DNA from: Mycolicibacterium phocaicum
GTDB taxonomy: Bacteria > Actinomycetota > Actinomycetes > Mycobacteriales > Mycobacteriaceae
Assembly (NCBI RefSeq): GCF_010731115.1
Contig: NZ_AP022616.1
Span: forward strand, 1,550,001-1,614,000
Direction: 5' to 3'
DNA: 64,000 nt
In this document: in pieces, positions 27,682 to 36,416 of the stretch
Numbering within the stretch: the first letter of the stretch is position 1
Layout: every line of letters starts with the position of its first letter
The notes under the pieces: generated by a model
Database searches by the model: none
What the model was told of the DNA's origin: nothing
What the model saw: the letters and a program-made list of their open reading frames with translations, nothing else
Position numbers and translations under genes: made by a program

Positions 27682-27966
27682 TCAGCCCTGCGCGCCGACG
27701 AAGAACAGCACGAGCACCGCAACCAGGCCGAACAGGGCGGCAAAGAATGCGCCACATGCCACGTCGTCAAACCGCGGCCGCACCGTCGCGACCAGAACCG
27801 CGGCCGCGGCGACCAGCAACGCGCCCGCCGGCGCGAACAGCCAGTAGTACAACAGCGGCGCCGGGGACATCACGACCAGGCCGAGCGCGTAGCCGCCGAA
27901 CAGATATCGCGGATCAACCTCGCGCTCGATCCGCGGGTCGAGCGTGCTCTCATGCTCGAAGGACAT
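27682..27966 (-). CDS. Small membrane protein
   Basis: A 94-residue protein with an acidic, charged N-terminal part (FEHESTLDPRIEREVDPRYL) followed by three hydrophobic segments, at about residues 26-45, 48-62 and 70-90. ATG at 27966 is chosen because GGAGG lies 5-6 nt upstream; GTG at 27972 is the alternative. I do not recognise a named family. It follows the other small membrane protein gene by 15 nt, suggesting an operon that also held the broken reductase gene. Confidence 0.7.
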   Translation of the reverse strand: MSFEHESTLDPRIEREVDPRYLFGGYALGLVVMSPAPLLYYWLFAPAGALLVAAAAVLVATVRPRFDDVACGAFFAALFGLVAVLVLFFVGAQG

Positions 27967-27981
27967 GCGCACCTCCTCTGG

Positions 27982-28287
27982 TCAGCGACACACCGTCACC
28001 GTGGCAACGGCCTGCAGGTACAGCAGACCGACAATGCACCAAACGCTCACGGGTGCGACCACCAGCGCCACAGCGACGCTGCTGAGTACCCGCGCGCGCA
28101 ACAACAGTGCTGCAATCAGTCGACATATCAGCGAAACACTCACCGCTGCAGTCAAATTCGTTCCAGCTACCCGGTCGAGGTGCGGATCATCACCGGGGCC
28201 CATGGCCCCGACCGCCAACAGACCCCAGCCGACTCCCCCTGAGACCGCTCCGGCGAGTACGCCGCGGGTCCAGTCCGTACCAATCAA
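27982..28287 (-). CDS. Small membrane protein, TTG start coupled to upstream pseudogene
   Basis: A 101-residue hydrophobic protein (GVLAGAVSGGVGWGLLAVGAM near the N-terminus, then helices ending SVWCIVGLLYLQAVATVTV). The TTG at 28287 overlaps the TGA of the preceding reductase reading frame as TTGA, and a G run precedes it. That overlap only makes sense if ribosomes once reached it from the reductase gene. With the frameshift in that gene, coupled translation is now presumably reduced. Family unknown. Confidence 0.6.
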   Translation of the reverse strand: MIGTDWTRGVLAGAVSGGVGWGLLAVGAMGPGDDPHLDRVAGTNLTAAVSVSLICRLIAALLLRARVLSSVAVALVVAPVSVWCIVGLLYLQAVATVTVCR

Positions 28288-28909
28288 ACGTCCCCCCGAT
28301 CCGGTTCGCTCATGTCCCCCGTCGCCGGTACGCCCTCGGCCAATCCGTACTGCAGGTACACGATGCCGGCCGGGCTCGATACCGGCGGCTTGAGCAGCGT
28401 TAGGTTCGACGGCACCGGACCGCCATCGAATACCCTCTTGCCTACCCCAGGACAATAGGATGCACCCAGAGGTCGATGCGATCAAATAGTTTTTCGCGCA
28501 ACAGGGTCTGCACGAAGTTCAAACTCCCGACCACTTTCACGTGCTCGTGGCGATCACGGATTTCCCGCACTTCGCTGACCAGATCCGTGCCGATCTGCGT
28601 CGAGCCGGACCACGACAGATCGGGCTCGCCGCGGGAGGCGACGTACTTGGGGATGCGATTGAACATGGCCGCGAATTCGTCGTCCTGGTGCGGCCAGTAG
28701 CCCGCGAAGATGTCGTACGTCCGCCGGCCGAGCAGCAGCGCGTCGGTGCCTTCGTACGCGGCGCCGACCTGCTCCCCCGACACCTCGTCGATCAGCGGTG
28801 CCTGCCAGCCTTCGAATGGAAAACCCCCGTCGGGGTCTTCTCCGGGACCGCCGGGCGCCTGCCCGACGAGGTCGAGAGTGGCGAACAACGCGAGGTGAAT
28901 CTGGCCCAT
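28284..28909 (-). pseudogene. Frameshifted RibD/dihydrofolate-reductase-like gene
   Basis: The reading frame begins MGQIHLALFATLDL with AGGAG upstream and shows the RibD C-terminal/DHFR-like pattern (LLLGRRTYDIF, VVGSLNFVQTLL, DLWVHPIVLG). It then stops at TAG (28442-28444). In the next frame the family ending continues without a gap: VGKRVFDGGPVPSNLTLL, then GIVYLQYGL, finishing at 28284. A missing G in the four-base run at 28445-28448 accounts for it. The product up to the stop would lack the last strand and part of the cofactor site. The gene is a recent pseudogene, a slippage-decoded gene or a sequencing error. Confidence 0.75.
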
Positions 28910-28987
28910 TTCCAGCTCCTGGTGAGTCGGTGGTGTGTGTCAATGAGGTAGACCAGCGGACTCGGTGAAACTCATCGGCGCGGCCGG

Positions 28988-30262
28988 CTACTTCCCGGAC
29001 AGCACCCGGTACTGCGCCGAAATCTGTTGGTCCACAGCGGTTTCATCGTCGGCGAAGACCTGGAACACAAATCTGTCGGTGCGGGCGAGGCAGCTGTAGT
29101 GCCACCCCAGGATGCGCCATGTCACCGTCGCGTCCGGTTGCGCATAGTCGCGGAGGTGCTCGAAACAGCGCGCACCGGGGAACCCCGGCACCGGCCCGGC
29201 CATCTGCACATCCGGATTCTTCATGATCAGAGCGCTGGTGGCGTCCAGCAGCTGCGCGGCCGAATCCGCATTGGGCGCCTGGTAGACCCGGCCCCACCGC
29301 TGTGTCACCCACTGGACGCCGGCGCGCTCGAACTGGGTCGTCATGCTCACCGGATCGGTTTCGAAATGCAGCCACGCCCGCGGTCGCCACGTCCCGATCA
29401 GTACGCCCTGCTGCCGATCGGGAGTGGTGATGGTCTTCGACAGCAACTGATCGTCGCTCGGATCTTTGGGCAGGTCAGCGAGTTTCGCGGGATCGGTGGG
29501 CACAAAGCTCTTGATGAGCGACTGCTGCCTGCTGAGCAGGTCGGACGTCAGCAACTGAGCCCGCAGCGGTGCCTTGGTCAGCTTGGTGGCTTTGGCGCTC
29601 ACGAATTGGTACAGCACGAAACGTCCCTGCGCGGTGTACGCCGCGACGCCACTGGCCCCGGTGCCGTAATCCACGCCGACCGCCGGCACCGTGCCGGTAC
29701 CGACCGAGATCTGGACGGGATATGTCGGAAACGGAGTGGCCACGACGGGGCCGAACTGTGCGGTGAATTCTGCCGCGGCCGCCGCTGCTTGGCCATCATC
29801 GGGAAACATCAGGACCGCGTTCTGGATTTCCAGATCGGAGTCCCGGGACCCTGATGACCGGTACGACCCGAAACCGGCGACCAGACCGTGTGCTCTGGCA
29901 ATGCCCTGCATCACATTGTCTTTGGACACCCCAAGGATGTTGTCGACACCGAACTCCGACGTCATGGTGCCGGTCCCGATGGCCCCGGGCTTCGTCACCG
30001 ACGCGTCGATTTCCCAAGGGCCCACGACGTATTCGGCCATCCGGGTCGATTCGACGATCGACTGCGTGAGCGGGTTGGGTCCAGCGCTGAAGAACGGGGT
30101 GCTCGGCTTGATCTGGTAGTTACCGGTCCGCAGCTGGCTGACGTCCGGTTCGGGGTCGCTCAGTGAACCGCCGAACCGCGAGGTGCCGGTCGTGGTCGTC
30201 GAACAGCCCGCGACCACGCACCCGCACGTAACCACGGCAAGTGCCAGCTTCCGGATCCCCAC
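28988..30262 (-). CDS. Secreted lipoprotein (DUF7373-like)
   Basis: A 424-residue lipoprotein. Signal peptide MGIRKLALAVVTCGCVVAGC ends in the lipobox VAGC, giving lipidated Cys20. The rest is a soluble extracytoplasmic domain with paired repeats of similar fold (one around residues 60-220, one around 280-420) and conserved Cys near the C-terminus (ARCFEHL, HYSCLAR). It resembles mycobacterial DUF7373 lipoproteins, function unknown. GTG start; 9 nt downstream of the beta-lactamase gene and thus in its operon. Confidence 0.8.
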   Translation of the reverse strand: MGIRKLALAVVTCGCVVAGCSTTTTGTSRFGGSLSDPEPDVSQLRTGNYQIKPSTPFFSAGPNPLTQSIVESTRMAEYVVGPWEIDASVTKPGAIGTGTMTSEFGVDNILGVSKDNVMQGIARAHGLVAGFGSYRSSGSRDSDLEIQNAVLMFPDDGQAAAAAAEFTAQFGPVVATPFPTYPVQISVGTGTVPAVGVDYGTGASGVAAYTAQGRFVLYQFVSAKATKLTKAPLRAQLLTSDLLSRQQSLIKSFVPTDPAKLADLPKDPSDDQLLSKTITTPDRQQGVLIGTWRPRAWLHFETDPVSMTTQFERAGVQWVTQRWGRVYQAPNADSAAQLLDATSALIMKNPDVQMAGPVPGFPGARCFEHLRDYAQPDATVTWRILGWHYSCLARTDRFVFQVFADDETAVDQQISAQYRVLSGK

Positions 30263-30271
30263 GATCCAACA

Positions 30272-31261
30272 CTAACTGTGGCCGAGGCGCGCAAGCACCG
30301 ATCGCACCGACTCCGCGATCGCCTCGTTGAACGGCCCGGCGTCCCGCCGCACGGTGCGCGTGCGGACCAGCACCGTCAGCATGACCCGTTCCCGCTTCGG
30401 GCCGATGAGCATCCCGGCGTCGTTGGTCGACCCGTAGTCGCCGCCGCCGGTCTTGTCCGCGCTGGTCCATCCCTCAGGCAGACCCGCGCGAAAACGGCGG
30501 GTCGACGTCGCGGTCTCCTCCATCCACCGACGCAGTTGGAACTGAGCCGCACCGGACAACGCGTCGCCGGCGAGAATGGCGCGATACCCGCCGCACAGCG
30601 CCCGCGGCGTGGTGGTGTCGCGGAGATCGCCGGGCGCCGCTTCGTTGAGGGCCGGTTCCCAGCGATCCAGCCGGGTCTGCGAATCACCGATCGAGCGGGC
30701 GAAATCCGTGAGCGCCGAGGGCCCGCCGATGGTCCGCAACATGATGTTGCCTGCCGCGTTGTCACTCTGGCTCAGGGCCGCGGCACAAATCTCTCGCAAC
30801 GCCATCCGCGCCCCCACCGCCTCGCTCAGCACCGGCGAGTTGACCACGATGTCACCGGCGGTGATGGGCACCATGGCATCGAGATTCGCCTTGCCCGCCG
30901 TGGCCATCTGCAAGATGCGGGCCGCCGCATACGCTTTGAAGGTCGAGCACATCGCGAACCGCTCGTCAGCACGGTGCTCGACCGTCGCCGAAGACTCCAG
31001 ATCAACTGCGTAGACGCCGATTAACGCCTGATAGCGATCTTCCAGATCGGCAAAGTTGGTCGGCTCGTCCGCCTTGGTGGGCTGGCACCCGGCCAGCACG
31101 CCCGTCGCGGCCAACCCGACGATGAAATCCCGTCGGCTCAGCGATACCCCCACATATTCAGCCAACCATGTATCGACGAAAGACGCCAACGCGGGGTGCC
31201 CTTCCGGCACCCCGCCGGCCTGCAGTGCGTTGGGCCCCAACAGATCCCGTGGTGTCAGCAA
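30272..31261 (-). CDS. Class A beta-lactamase (Tat/lipoprotein type)
   Basis: A serine beta-lactamase with all class A motifs: STFK (residues 106-109, nucleophile Ser106), SDN (166-168), ExxLN as EPALN (202-206) and KTG (270-272). It hydrolyses beta-lactams outside the membrane. SRRDFIVGLAATGVLAGC contains a twin-arginine motif and a lipobox, so it should be exported folded by Tat and lipidated. The 36 residues before this signal are unusual. TTG at 31261 gives the long form; GTG at 31153 would start directly at the signal and is quite likely the real start. It follows the hydrolase gene by 8 nt. Confidence 0.9.
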   Translation of the reverse strand: MLTPRDLLGPNALQAGGVPEGHPALASFVDTWLAEYVGVSLSRRDFIVGLAATGVLAGCQPTKADEPTNFADLEDRYQALIGVYAVDLESSATVEHRADERFAMCSTFKAYAAARILQMATAGKANLDAMVPITAGDIVVNSPVLSEAVGARMALREICAAALSQSDNAAGNIMLRTIGGPSALTDFARSIGDSQTRLDRWEPALNEAAPGDLRDTTTPRALCGGYRAILAGDALSGAAQFQLRRWMEETATSTRRFRAGLPEGWTSADKTGGGDYGSTNDAGMLIGPKRERVMLTVLVRTRTVRRDAGPFNEAIAESVRSVLARLGHS

Positions 31262-31269
31262 AGATGACG

Positions 31270-32187
31270 TCAGGCGATGTACTTGTCGAACCAGTCGATG
31301 GCCACTTCCGGGTGGACACCGAGGTAGTTGTAGCCGTCGAATCGCCTGTTGGTTCCTTCAATCCAGTGCAGGCTCTTGTCGGCGACCGGAATCGCGTCGT
31401 AGATGTCCTGCACATCCTGCGGGCGCGTCATCGTGTCGTCGCGGACCTGGGCGACGAGCGTCGGCACGGTCACGGCCTTGACGTATTCGAGCGGTGACTG
31501 CTCGGCGATCCGGAATCCCGTTCGTTCGTGCACGGCCTGATCGAACTTCACGTAGCCGTCGGCCATCCCGACTGCCTTGACGAACTCCTCGACGATGTAG
31601 CGACCCGACACCGGTTGCAGCATCACCATGGCCTGGATTTCCGCGAACTCCTCGGGATGCTTCGACCAGGCCACCGCCGTCGAATCAGCGCCCAGGCACA
31701 CCGAAAGCAGCACCTTCTTCATCGATTTCGTGTCCGGCCGAGCGCCGGCGTAGCGCAAGGAGCCGATGACATCGCGATATTCGGTCAGACCGATGCCCGC
31801 GATTCCGCCGTTGCCCTGGCCACTGCGGCCGTGATTACGGATGTCGTACGCGAGAACGTTGTAACCGGCGTCATGCAGCGCCTTGTACTCGGGCAGGAAA
31901 TTCACCTCGAAGCCGCCGAGCCCGCCGAACTCCGGCAGGTGCCCGGGGTAGCCGTAGCGGTTTCCGGGGAGAAAGTGGTTATGGATGACGAGCCGGTCGG
32001 AGTCGGCCGGGATGAACCAGCCCTCCAGCGGGACGCCGTCCATCGACGGGAAGAACACGTCTTCGTAGTCGAGCCCGACCTCATCTGGGCTCCGTAGCAC
32101 TGGCGCGCGCCGTCCGCCGGTGGTTCCGGTGGTCCACATTGCGACAAAGCCGTCGAACGCTTCCTGAGCTGCGGTGTCATCGGACAT
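31270..32187 (-). CDS. Alpha/beta hydrolase with Cys-type nucleophile elbow
   Basis: A 305-residue alpha/beta hydrolase. The oxyanion-side motif HNHFLPGNR and YDIRNHGRSG are clear. The nucleophile elbow reads SVCLGAD, so the usual Ser of GxSxG is replaced by Cys, as in dienelactone hydrolases. The acid and base are probably Asp in QVRDDTMT and His near the C-terminus (LGVHPE or SLHWIEG). Substrate unknown. ATG at 32187 has GGAAGG upstream. First gene of an operon with the beta-lactamase and lipoprotein; divergent from the regulator at 32321, which likely controls it. Confidence 0.8.
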   Translation of the reverse strand: MSDDTAAQEAFDGFVAMWTTGTTGGRRAPVLRSPDEVGLDYEDVFFPSMDGVPLEGWFIPADSDRLVIHNHFLPGNRYGYPGHLPEFGGLGGFEVNFLPEYKALHDAGYNVLAYDIRNHGRSGQGNGGIAGIGLTEYRDVIGSLRYAGARPDTKSMKKVLLSVCLGADSTAVAWSKHPEEFAEIQAMVMLQPVSGRYIVEEFVKAVGMADGYVKFDQAVHERTGFRIAEQSPLEYVKAVTVPTLVAQVRDDTMTRPQDVQDIYDAIPVADKSLHWIEGTNRRFDGYNYLGVHPEVAIDWFDKYIA

Positions 32188-32320
32188 GTGCGGTTCCTTC
32201 CGTCGAGAGGTGGTGTCAGAAACGACGGTAGGCCGGGCGCGGTCCGGTCAGTCAGGGCCGAGTTGTCCGGGGTCCAGCAAACCCCCTCTCCCGGCTGCCG
32301 AGCCCACTACTGTCGAGAAC

Positions 32321-33172
32321 GTGGACCAGCGCAAGGACATCCGGGAATTCCTCACGTCCCGGCGCGCCCGCATCACTCCCCAGCAGGCCGGCCTGCCCGA
32401 CTACGGCGCCAAACGACGAGTCCCCGGCCTGCGCCGCGAAGAGGTCGCTCTGTTGGCCGGAGTCAGCGTGGACTACTACACCCGGCTCGAACGCGGCAAT
32501 CTCACCGGCGTCTCCGACTCGGTACTCAACTCGGTGGCGACCGTCCTGCAACTCGACGAGACCGAGCGCGCGCACCTGTTCAACCTGATCAAAGTCAGCC
32601 AAGGGCCGCGGCGGACCCCGCGCAAGGCCGGCAGCAGGCTTCGGCCGAGTGTCCAACTGATCCTGGATGCGATGGTCGGAGTGCCGGCCTGGGTCAGCAA
32701 TGACCGCCTCGACATCCTGGCCGCCAACGTCATCGCCGCGGAGTTGTACCGCGTCGCCATCGACGGACCCGGACAGGCCAACCTCGCCCGATTCGTGTTT
32801 TTGGACGGCCGCGCGCAGGAATTCTTCGTCGATTGGAATCAGCAGGCCGACAACGCCGTCGCGATTCTGCGCAGTGCCGCGGCCCGTGATCCGTACGACG
32901 ACCGGCTGACCCAGCTCGTCGGCGAATTGAGCACGCGCAGTGACGAATTCCGGGTCCGCTGGGGCGCCCACATCATCCGCGCACACCAGTCGGGCCCGAA
33001 AGCGTTCAAGCACCCCGACGTCGGCCAGCTCGATCTGACCTTCGATGGGCTGGAACTTGCCGCCGATCCGGGTCTGACGCTCTATGTCATGACGGCGGAA
33101 CCGAATTCAGCGACGGCGGAACGACTGAAGTTACTCGGCAGCCTGGCGGCAACGCGCCAGTCACACGGCTGA
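32321..33172 (+). CDS. XRE-family regulator with MmyB ligand-binding domain
   Basis: A 283-residue transcription factor. Residues about 10-75 form the helix-turn-helix (RRVPGLRREEVALLAGVS then YYTRLERGN), and the rest is the MmyB-like PAS-related sensor domain (GVPAWVSNDRLDILAANVIA). GTG at 32321 is chosen because the family begins just before REFLTSRRARI; the open frame extends back but into the divergent promoter. Proteins of this type usually regulate the adjacent divergent enzyme gene, here the hydrolase-beta-lactamase operon. Confidence 0.85.
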   Translation: MDQRKDIREFLTSRRARITPQQAGLPDYGAKRRVPGLRREEVALLAGVSVDYYTRLERGNLTGVSDSVLNSVATVLQLDETERAHLFNLIKVSQGPRRTPRKAGSRLRPSVQLILDAMVGVPAWVSNDRLDILAANVIAAELYRVAIDGPGQANLARFVFLDGRAQEFFVDWNQQADNAVAILRSAAARDPYDDRLTQLVGELSTRSDEFRVRWGAHIIRAHQSGPKAFKHPDVGQLDLTFDGLELAADPGLTLYVMTAEPNSATAERLKLLGSLAATRQSHG

Positions 33173-33733
33173 CCGCCCAGGCCGCACCAACAGCGCGGCC
33201 ACCAGGAAGCACAGTGCTCCGACGAACGTCCCGAAGTTGGCCATCCGCTCGTCGATCGTGACACCGGTCTTGCGGACGAACGCCGCCAGCGCCGAGACCT
33301 GGAACGCGACGCAGCCCATCATGTTGATCCACGATGCCTGCCAGGCAACGGATTTCGGCGACCACAGGCCGACCACCATGACGGCCAGCAGCCCACTGAG
33401 CAGGAAGGCCAGTGACCCGGCGGCGTCGGGCGCCCACACGTAGCGGCGCTCGGCGAGCACGGCGTGCGCCCACACTGCCGCGCCGGTGCTCACGTTGAAC
33501 AACACGGTGCCCATGAATTGGATTGCCGCCGACCACCATTGGCTTCCCGGCGGGGCCAGCAGGTACTGCATCAGGGCGGCCGTGGTGAAGAACCACGATC
33601 CGATGAAGCACAGCACGTTCGCCGTGCCGGCCCCGGCCACCGAGGGAAACCCCGGCGCCGTGGCCAGCGCGAAGAATGCCGAGCCGATGGCGAAAAGCCA
33701 ACACTGCCTGGTGAGGGTGGCGAAGCCGCTCAC
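33161..33733 (-). CDS. Multi-pass membrane protein
   Basis: A 190-residue integral membrane protein with about six hydrophobic segments (for example VLCFIGSWFFTTAALMQYLL and AGSLAFLLSGLLAVMVVGLW). It resembles YrhK-like proteins, with low certainty. The GTG at 33733 lies 4 nt after the leuB stop, so it is probably the last gene of serA-leuB. The 3' end overlaps the end of the convergent regulator gene by 12 nt. Function unknown. Confidence 0.7.
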   Translation of the reverse strand: MSGFATLTRQCWLFAIGSAFFALATAPGFPSVAGAGTANVLCFIGSWFFTTAALMQYLLAPPGSQWWSAAIQFMGTVLFNVSTGAAVWAHAVLAERRYVWAPDAAGSLAFLLSGLLAVMVVGLWSPKSVAWQASWINMMGCVAFQVSALAAFVRKTGVTIDERMANFGTFVGALCFLVAALLVRPGRSAV

Positions 33734-33737
33734 GGCA

Positions 33738-34748
33738 CTACAGGAAGCTGCGAATCCGCTCGCCGGTCTCCGACGTCGACAGTTTGGCGTCGCCACGCGT
33801 CGAAAGGTGCTCGGCGACAGCCTTGTCCACGCGGGCCGCGGCGTCGGTCTCACCGAGGTGCGTGAGCAGCAGCGCCACACTCATGATGGCCGCGGTCGGG
33901 TCGGCGAGACCCTGACCCGCGATGTCGGGCGCGCTGCCGTGCACCGGCTCGAACATCGACGGGTTGGTGCCCGTCGCATCGATGTTGCCCGACGCTGCCA
34001 GGCCGATGCCGCCGGAGACGGCCGCGGCCAGGTCGGTGATGATGTCGCCGAACAGGTTGTCGGTGACGATCACGTCGAAGCGGCCCGGATCGGTGACCAT
34101 GTGGATGGTCGCGGCATCGATGTGCTGGTAAGCGGTCTCGACGTCCGGGTACTCGGTGGCGACCTCGTCGACCGTGCGCTTCCACAGCGAGCCGGCGAAC
34201 GCCAGCACGTTGTTCTTGTGCACCAGGGTCAGGTGCTTACGCCGCGTCCGGGCCTTCTCGAATGCGTAGCGGACGACCCGCTCCACACCGAAGCGCGTGT
34301 TGGTGGACACCTCGGTGGCCACCTCGTGCGGGGTGCCGACGCGGATGGCGCCACCGGTGCCGGTGTACGGACCCTCGGTGCCCTCGCGGACGACGACGAA
34401 ATCGATGTCCGGGTTGCCGGCCAGCGGGCTGTCGACACCGGCGAACAGCCGCGACGGCCGCAGGTTCACGTGGTGATCCAGCGCGAACCGCATGGTCAGC
34501 AGCAGACCGCGCTCGAGCACGCCGCTGGGCACCGACGGATCGCCGATGGCGCCCAACAGGATCGCGTCGTGTGTCTTGAGCTCGTCGACCATGCCGTCGG
34601 GCAAGGTCTCGCCGGTCTCGTGGTAGCGCTTGGCGCCGACGTTGTACTCGGTGCGCTCGACGCCCGGCAGTACGACGTCGAGAACCTTCAGCGCCTCGCC
34701 GATGACCTCGGGGCCGATGCCGTCACCGGCAATGACGGCGAGCTTCAC
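33738..34748 (-). CDS. leuB: 3-isopropylmalate dehydrogenase
   Basis: 336 residues; NAD-dependent oxidative decarboxylation of 3-isopropylmalate in leucine synthesis. The N-terminus [16 protein letters not shown] is the family start. Substrate-binding [13 protein letters not shown], the Mg-site region [16 protein letters not shown] and the NAD-binding [17 protein letters not shown] are all intact. ATG at 34748 overlaps the serA stop (ATGA), the same order as in M. tuberculosis. Confidence 0.97.
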   Translation of the reverse strand: MKLAVIAGDGIGPEVIGEALKVLDVVLPGVERTEYNVGAKRYHETGETLPDGMVDELKTHDAILLGAIGDPSVPSGVLERGLLLTMRFALDHHVNLRPSRLFAGVDSPLAGNPDIDFVVVREGTEGPYTGTGGAIRVGTPHEVATEVSTNTRFGVERVVRYAFEKARTRRKHLTLVHKNNVLAFAGSLWKRTVDEVATEYPDVETAYQHIDAATIHMVTDPGRFDVIVTDNLFGDIITDLAAAVSGGIGLAASGNIDATGTNPSMFEPVHGSAPDIAGQGLADPTAAIMSVALLLTHLGETDAAARVDKAVAEHLSTRGDAKLSTSETGERIRSFL

Positions 34749-36331
34749 GACAGATCCACCAGTTCCAGCGTGGTCGCGCCGACGGCCTCGCCGATCGCGC
34801 CGAGCACGTCGGCCGGCACCTCGCGGTCCAGGCGCAGCATGATCGTCGCTCCCGAACCGTCGGCGTCCTGCGACAGCTGGGCCGCCAAGATGTTGACCTC
34901 AGCCGCACCGAGCAGGGTGCCGATCTTGCCCAGTGCGCCCGGCTGGTCGCCGTAGTTGAGGATCAGGTTGATGCCCTCGGCGCGCAGGTCCAGGTTGCGG
35001 CCGTTGATCTGGACGATCTTCTCGACCAGCTGCGGGCCGCTCAAGGTGCCCGACACGTTGACGACCGAGCCGTCGGCGGCCACGGCGCGCACGTCGACGA
35101 CGCTGCGGTGGTTGGGGCTCTCGGTCTCGCTGGTGAGGACGGCCTCGACGCCACGCTCGGCGGCCAGCGCCGGCGCGTTGACGAACGTCACCTGGTCCTC
35201 GATGACGGCCGAGAACAGGCCGCGCATCGCCGAAAGCTTCAGAATCTCAACGTCTTCCGACGCCAGCTCGCCGAGCACCTCGACGTTCAGCGAGGCCGGG
35301 AGCGCCGGTGCCAGGGCACCGACCAGCAGGCCCAGCTTGCGCACCAGGTCGAGCCACGGCGCGACCTCTTCGCCGACGACACCGCCGCCGACGTTGACGG
35401 CGTCCGGCACGAACTCGCCGGCCAGCGCCAGCTTCACGCTCGCGGCGACGTCGGTGCCGGCGCGGTCCTGGGCCTCTTCGGTGGAGGCACCCAGGTGCGG
35501 GGTCACGACAACCTGCGGCAGCTCGAACAGCGGGCTGTCGGTGCAGGGCTCGGTGGCGAACACGTCGAGGCCGGCGCCACGGACGTGGCCACTGGTGATC
35601 GCGTCGGCCAGGGCCTGCTCGTCGATCAGGCCACCGCGGGCGGCGTTGACGATGATGACGCCCGGCTTGGTCTTGGCCAGCGCGTCCTTGTTGATCAGGC
35701 CGGCGGTTTCCTTGGTCTTGGGCAGGTGCACCGAGATGAAATCAGCACGACCCAAAAGTTCATCGAGGCTCAGCAGCTCGATACCGAGCTGGGCGGCGCG
35801 GGCCTGCGAGACGTAGGGGTCGTAGGCGACGATGTGCGCGCCGAAGGCGGCGAGGCGCTGCGCGACGAGCTGGCCGATGCGGCCCATGCCCACGACGCCG
35901 ACGGTCTTGCCGAAGATCTCGGTGCCCGAGAACTTGGAGCGCTTCCAGGTGTGTTCGCGCAGCGTGGCGTCGGCGGCCGGAATCTGGCGGGCCGTCGAGA
36001 GCAGCAGCGCGAGGGCGTGCTCGGCGGCGCTGTGGATGTTCGAGGTCGGGGCGTTGACGACCAGCACGCCACGCGCGGTGGCGGCGTCGACGTCGACGTT
36101 GTCCAGGCCGACGCCGGCACGGGCGACGATCTTGAGCTTGGGTGCCGCGGCCAGCACCTCGGCATCCACCGTGGTGGCCGAGCGCACCAGCAGGGCGTCG
36201 GCGTCCGGAACGGCGGCCAGCAGCTTTTCGCGGTCGGGTCCGTCGACCCAACGGACCTCTACCTGGTCGCCGAGGGCGGCGACGGTCGATTCGGCGAGTT
36301 TGTCAGCGATGAGTACGACAGGAAGGCTCAC
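34745..36331 (-). CDS. serA: D-3-phosphoglycerate dehydrogenase
   Basis: 528 residues, the length of mycobacterial SerA1, catalysing the first step of serine synthesis. The Rossmann motif [10 protein letters not shown], catalytic Arg in NAARGGLID, Glu in FATEP and His in TPHLGAST are present. After the catalytic core come the intervening (ASB) domain and a C-terminal ACT domain ([17 protein letters not shown]) that binds serine for feedback control. GTG at 36331 gives the 528-residue form; GTG at 36337 is two codons earlier. Confidence 0.97.
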   Translation of the reverse strand: MSLPVVLIADKLAESTVAALGDQVEVRWVDGPDREKLLAAVPDADALLVRSATTVDAEVLAAAPKLKIVARAGVGLDNVDVDAATARGVLVVNAPTSNIHSAAEHALALLLSTARQIPAADATLREHTWKRSKFSGTEIFGKTVGVVGMGRIGQLVAQRLAAFGAHIVAYDPYVSQARAAQLGIELLSLDELLGRADFISVHLPKTKETAGLINKDALAKTKPGVIIVNAARGGLIDEQALADAITSGHVRGAGLDVFATEPCTDSPLFELPQVVVTPHLGASTEEAQDRAGTDVAASVKLALAGEFVPDAVNVGGGVVGEEVAPWLDLVRKLGLLVGALAPALPASLNVEVLGELASEDVEILKLSAMRGLFSAVIEDQVTFVNAPALAAERGVEAVLTSETESPNHRSVVDVRAVAADGSVVNVSGTLSGPQLVEKIVQINGRNLDLRAEGINLILNYGDQPGALGKIGTLLGAAEVNILAAQLSQDADGSGATIMLRLDREVPADVLGAIGEAVGATTLELVDLS

Positions 36332-36416
36332 GCGCACAGACTAGTGGGCGGCATGGCCGCGCTACCAATCGCGGTTGCCTTGAGCTGCGTTGTCAGCGGC
36401 CGTCACTACCATCGAC

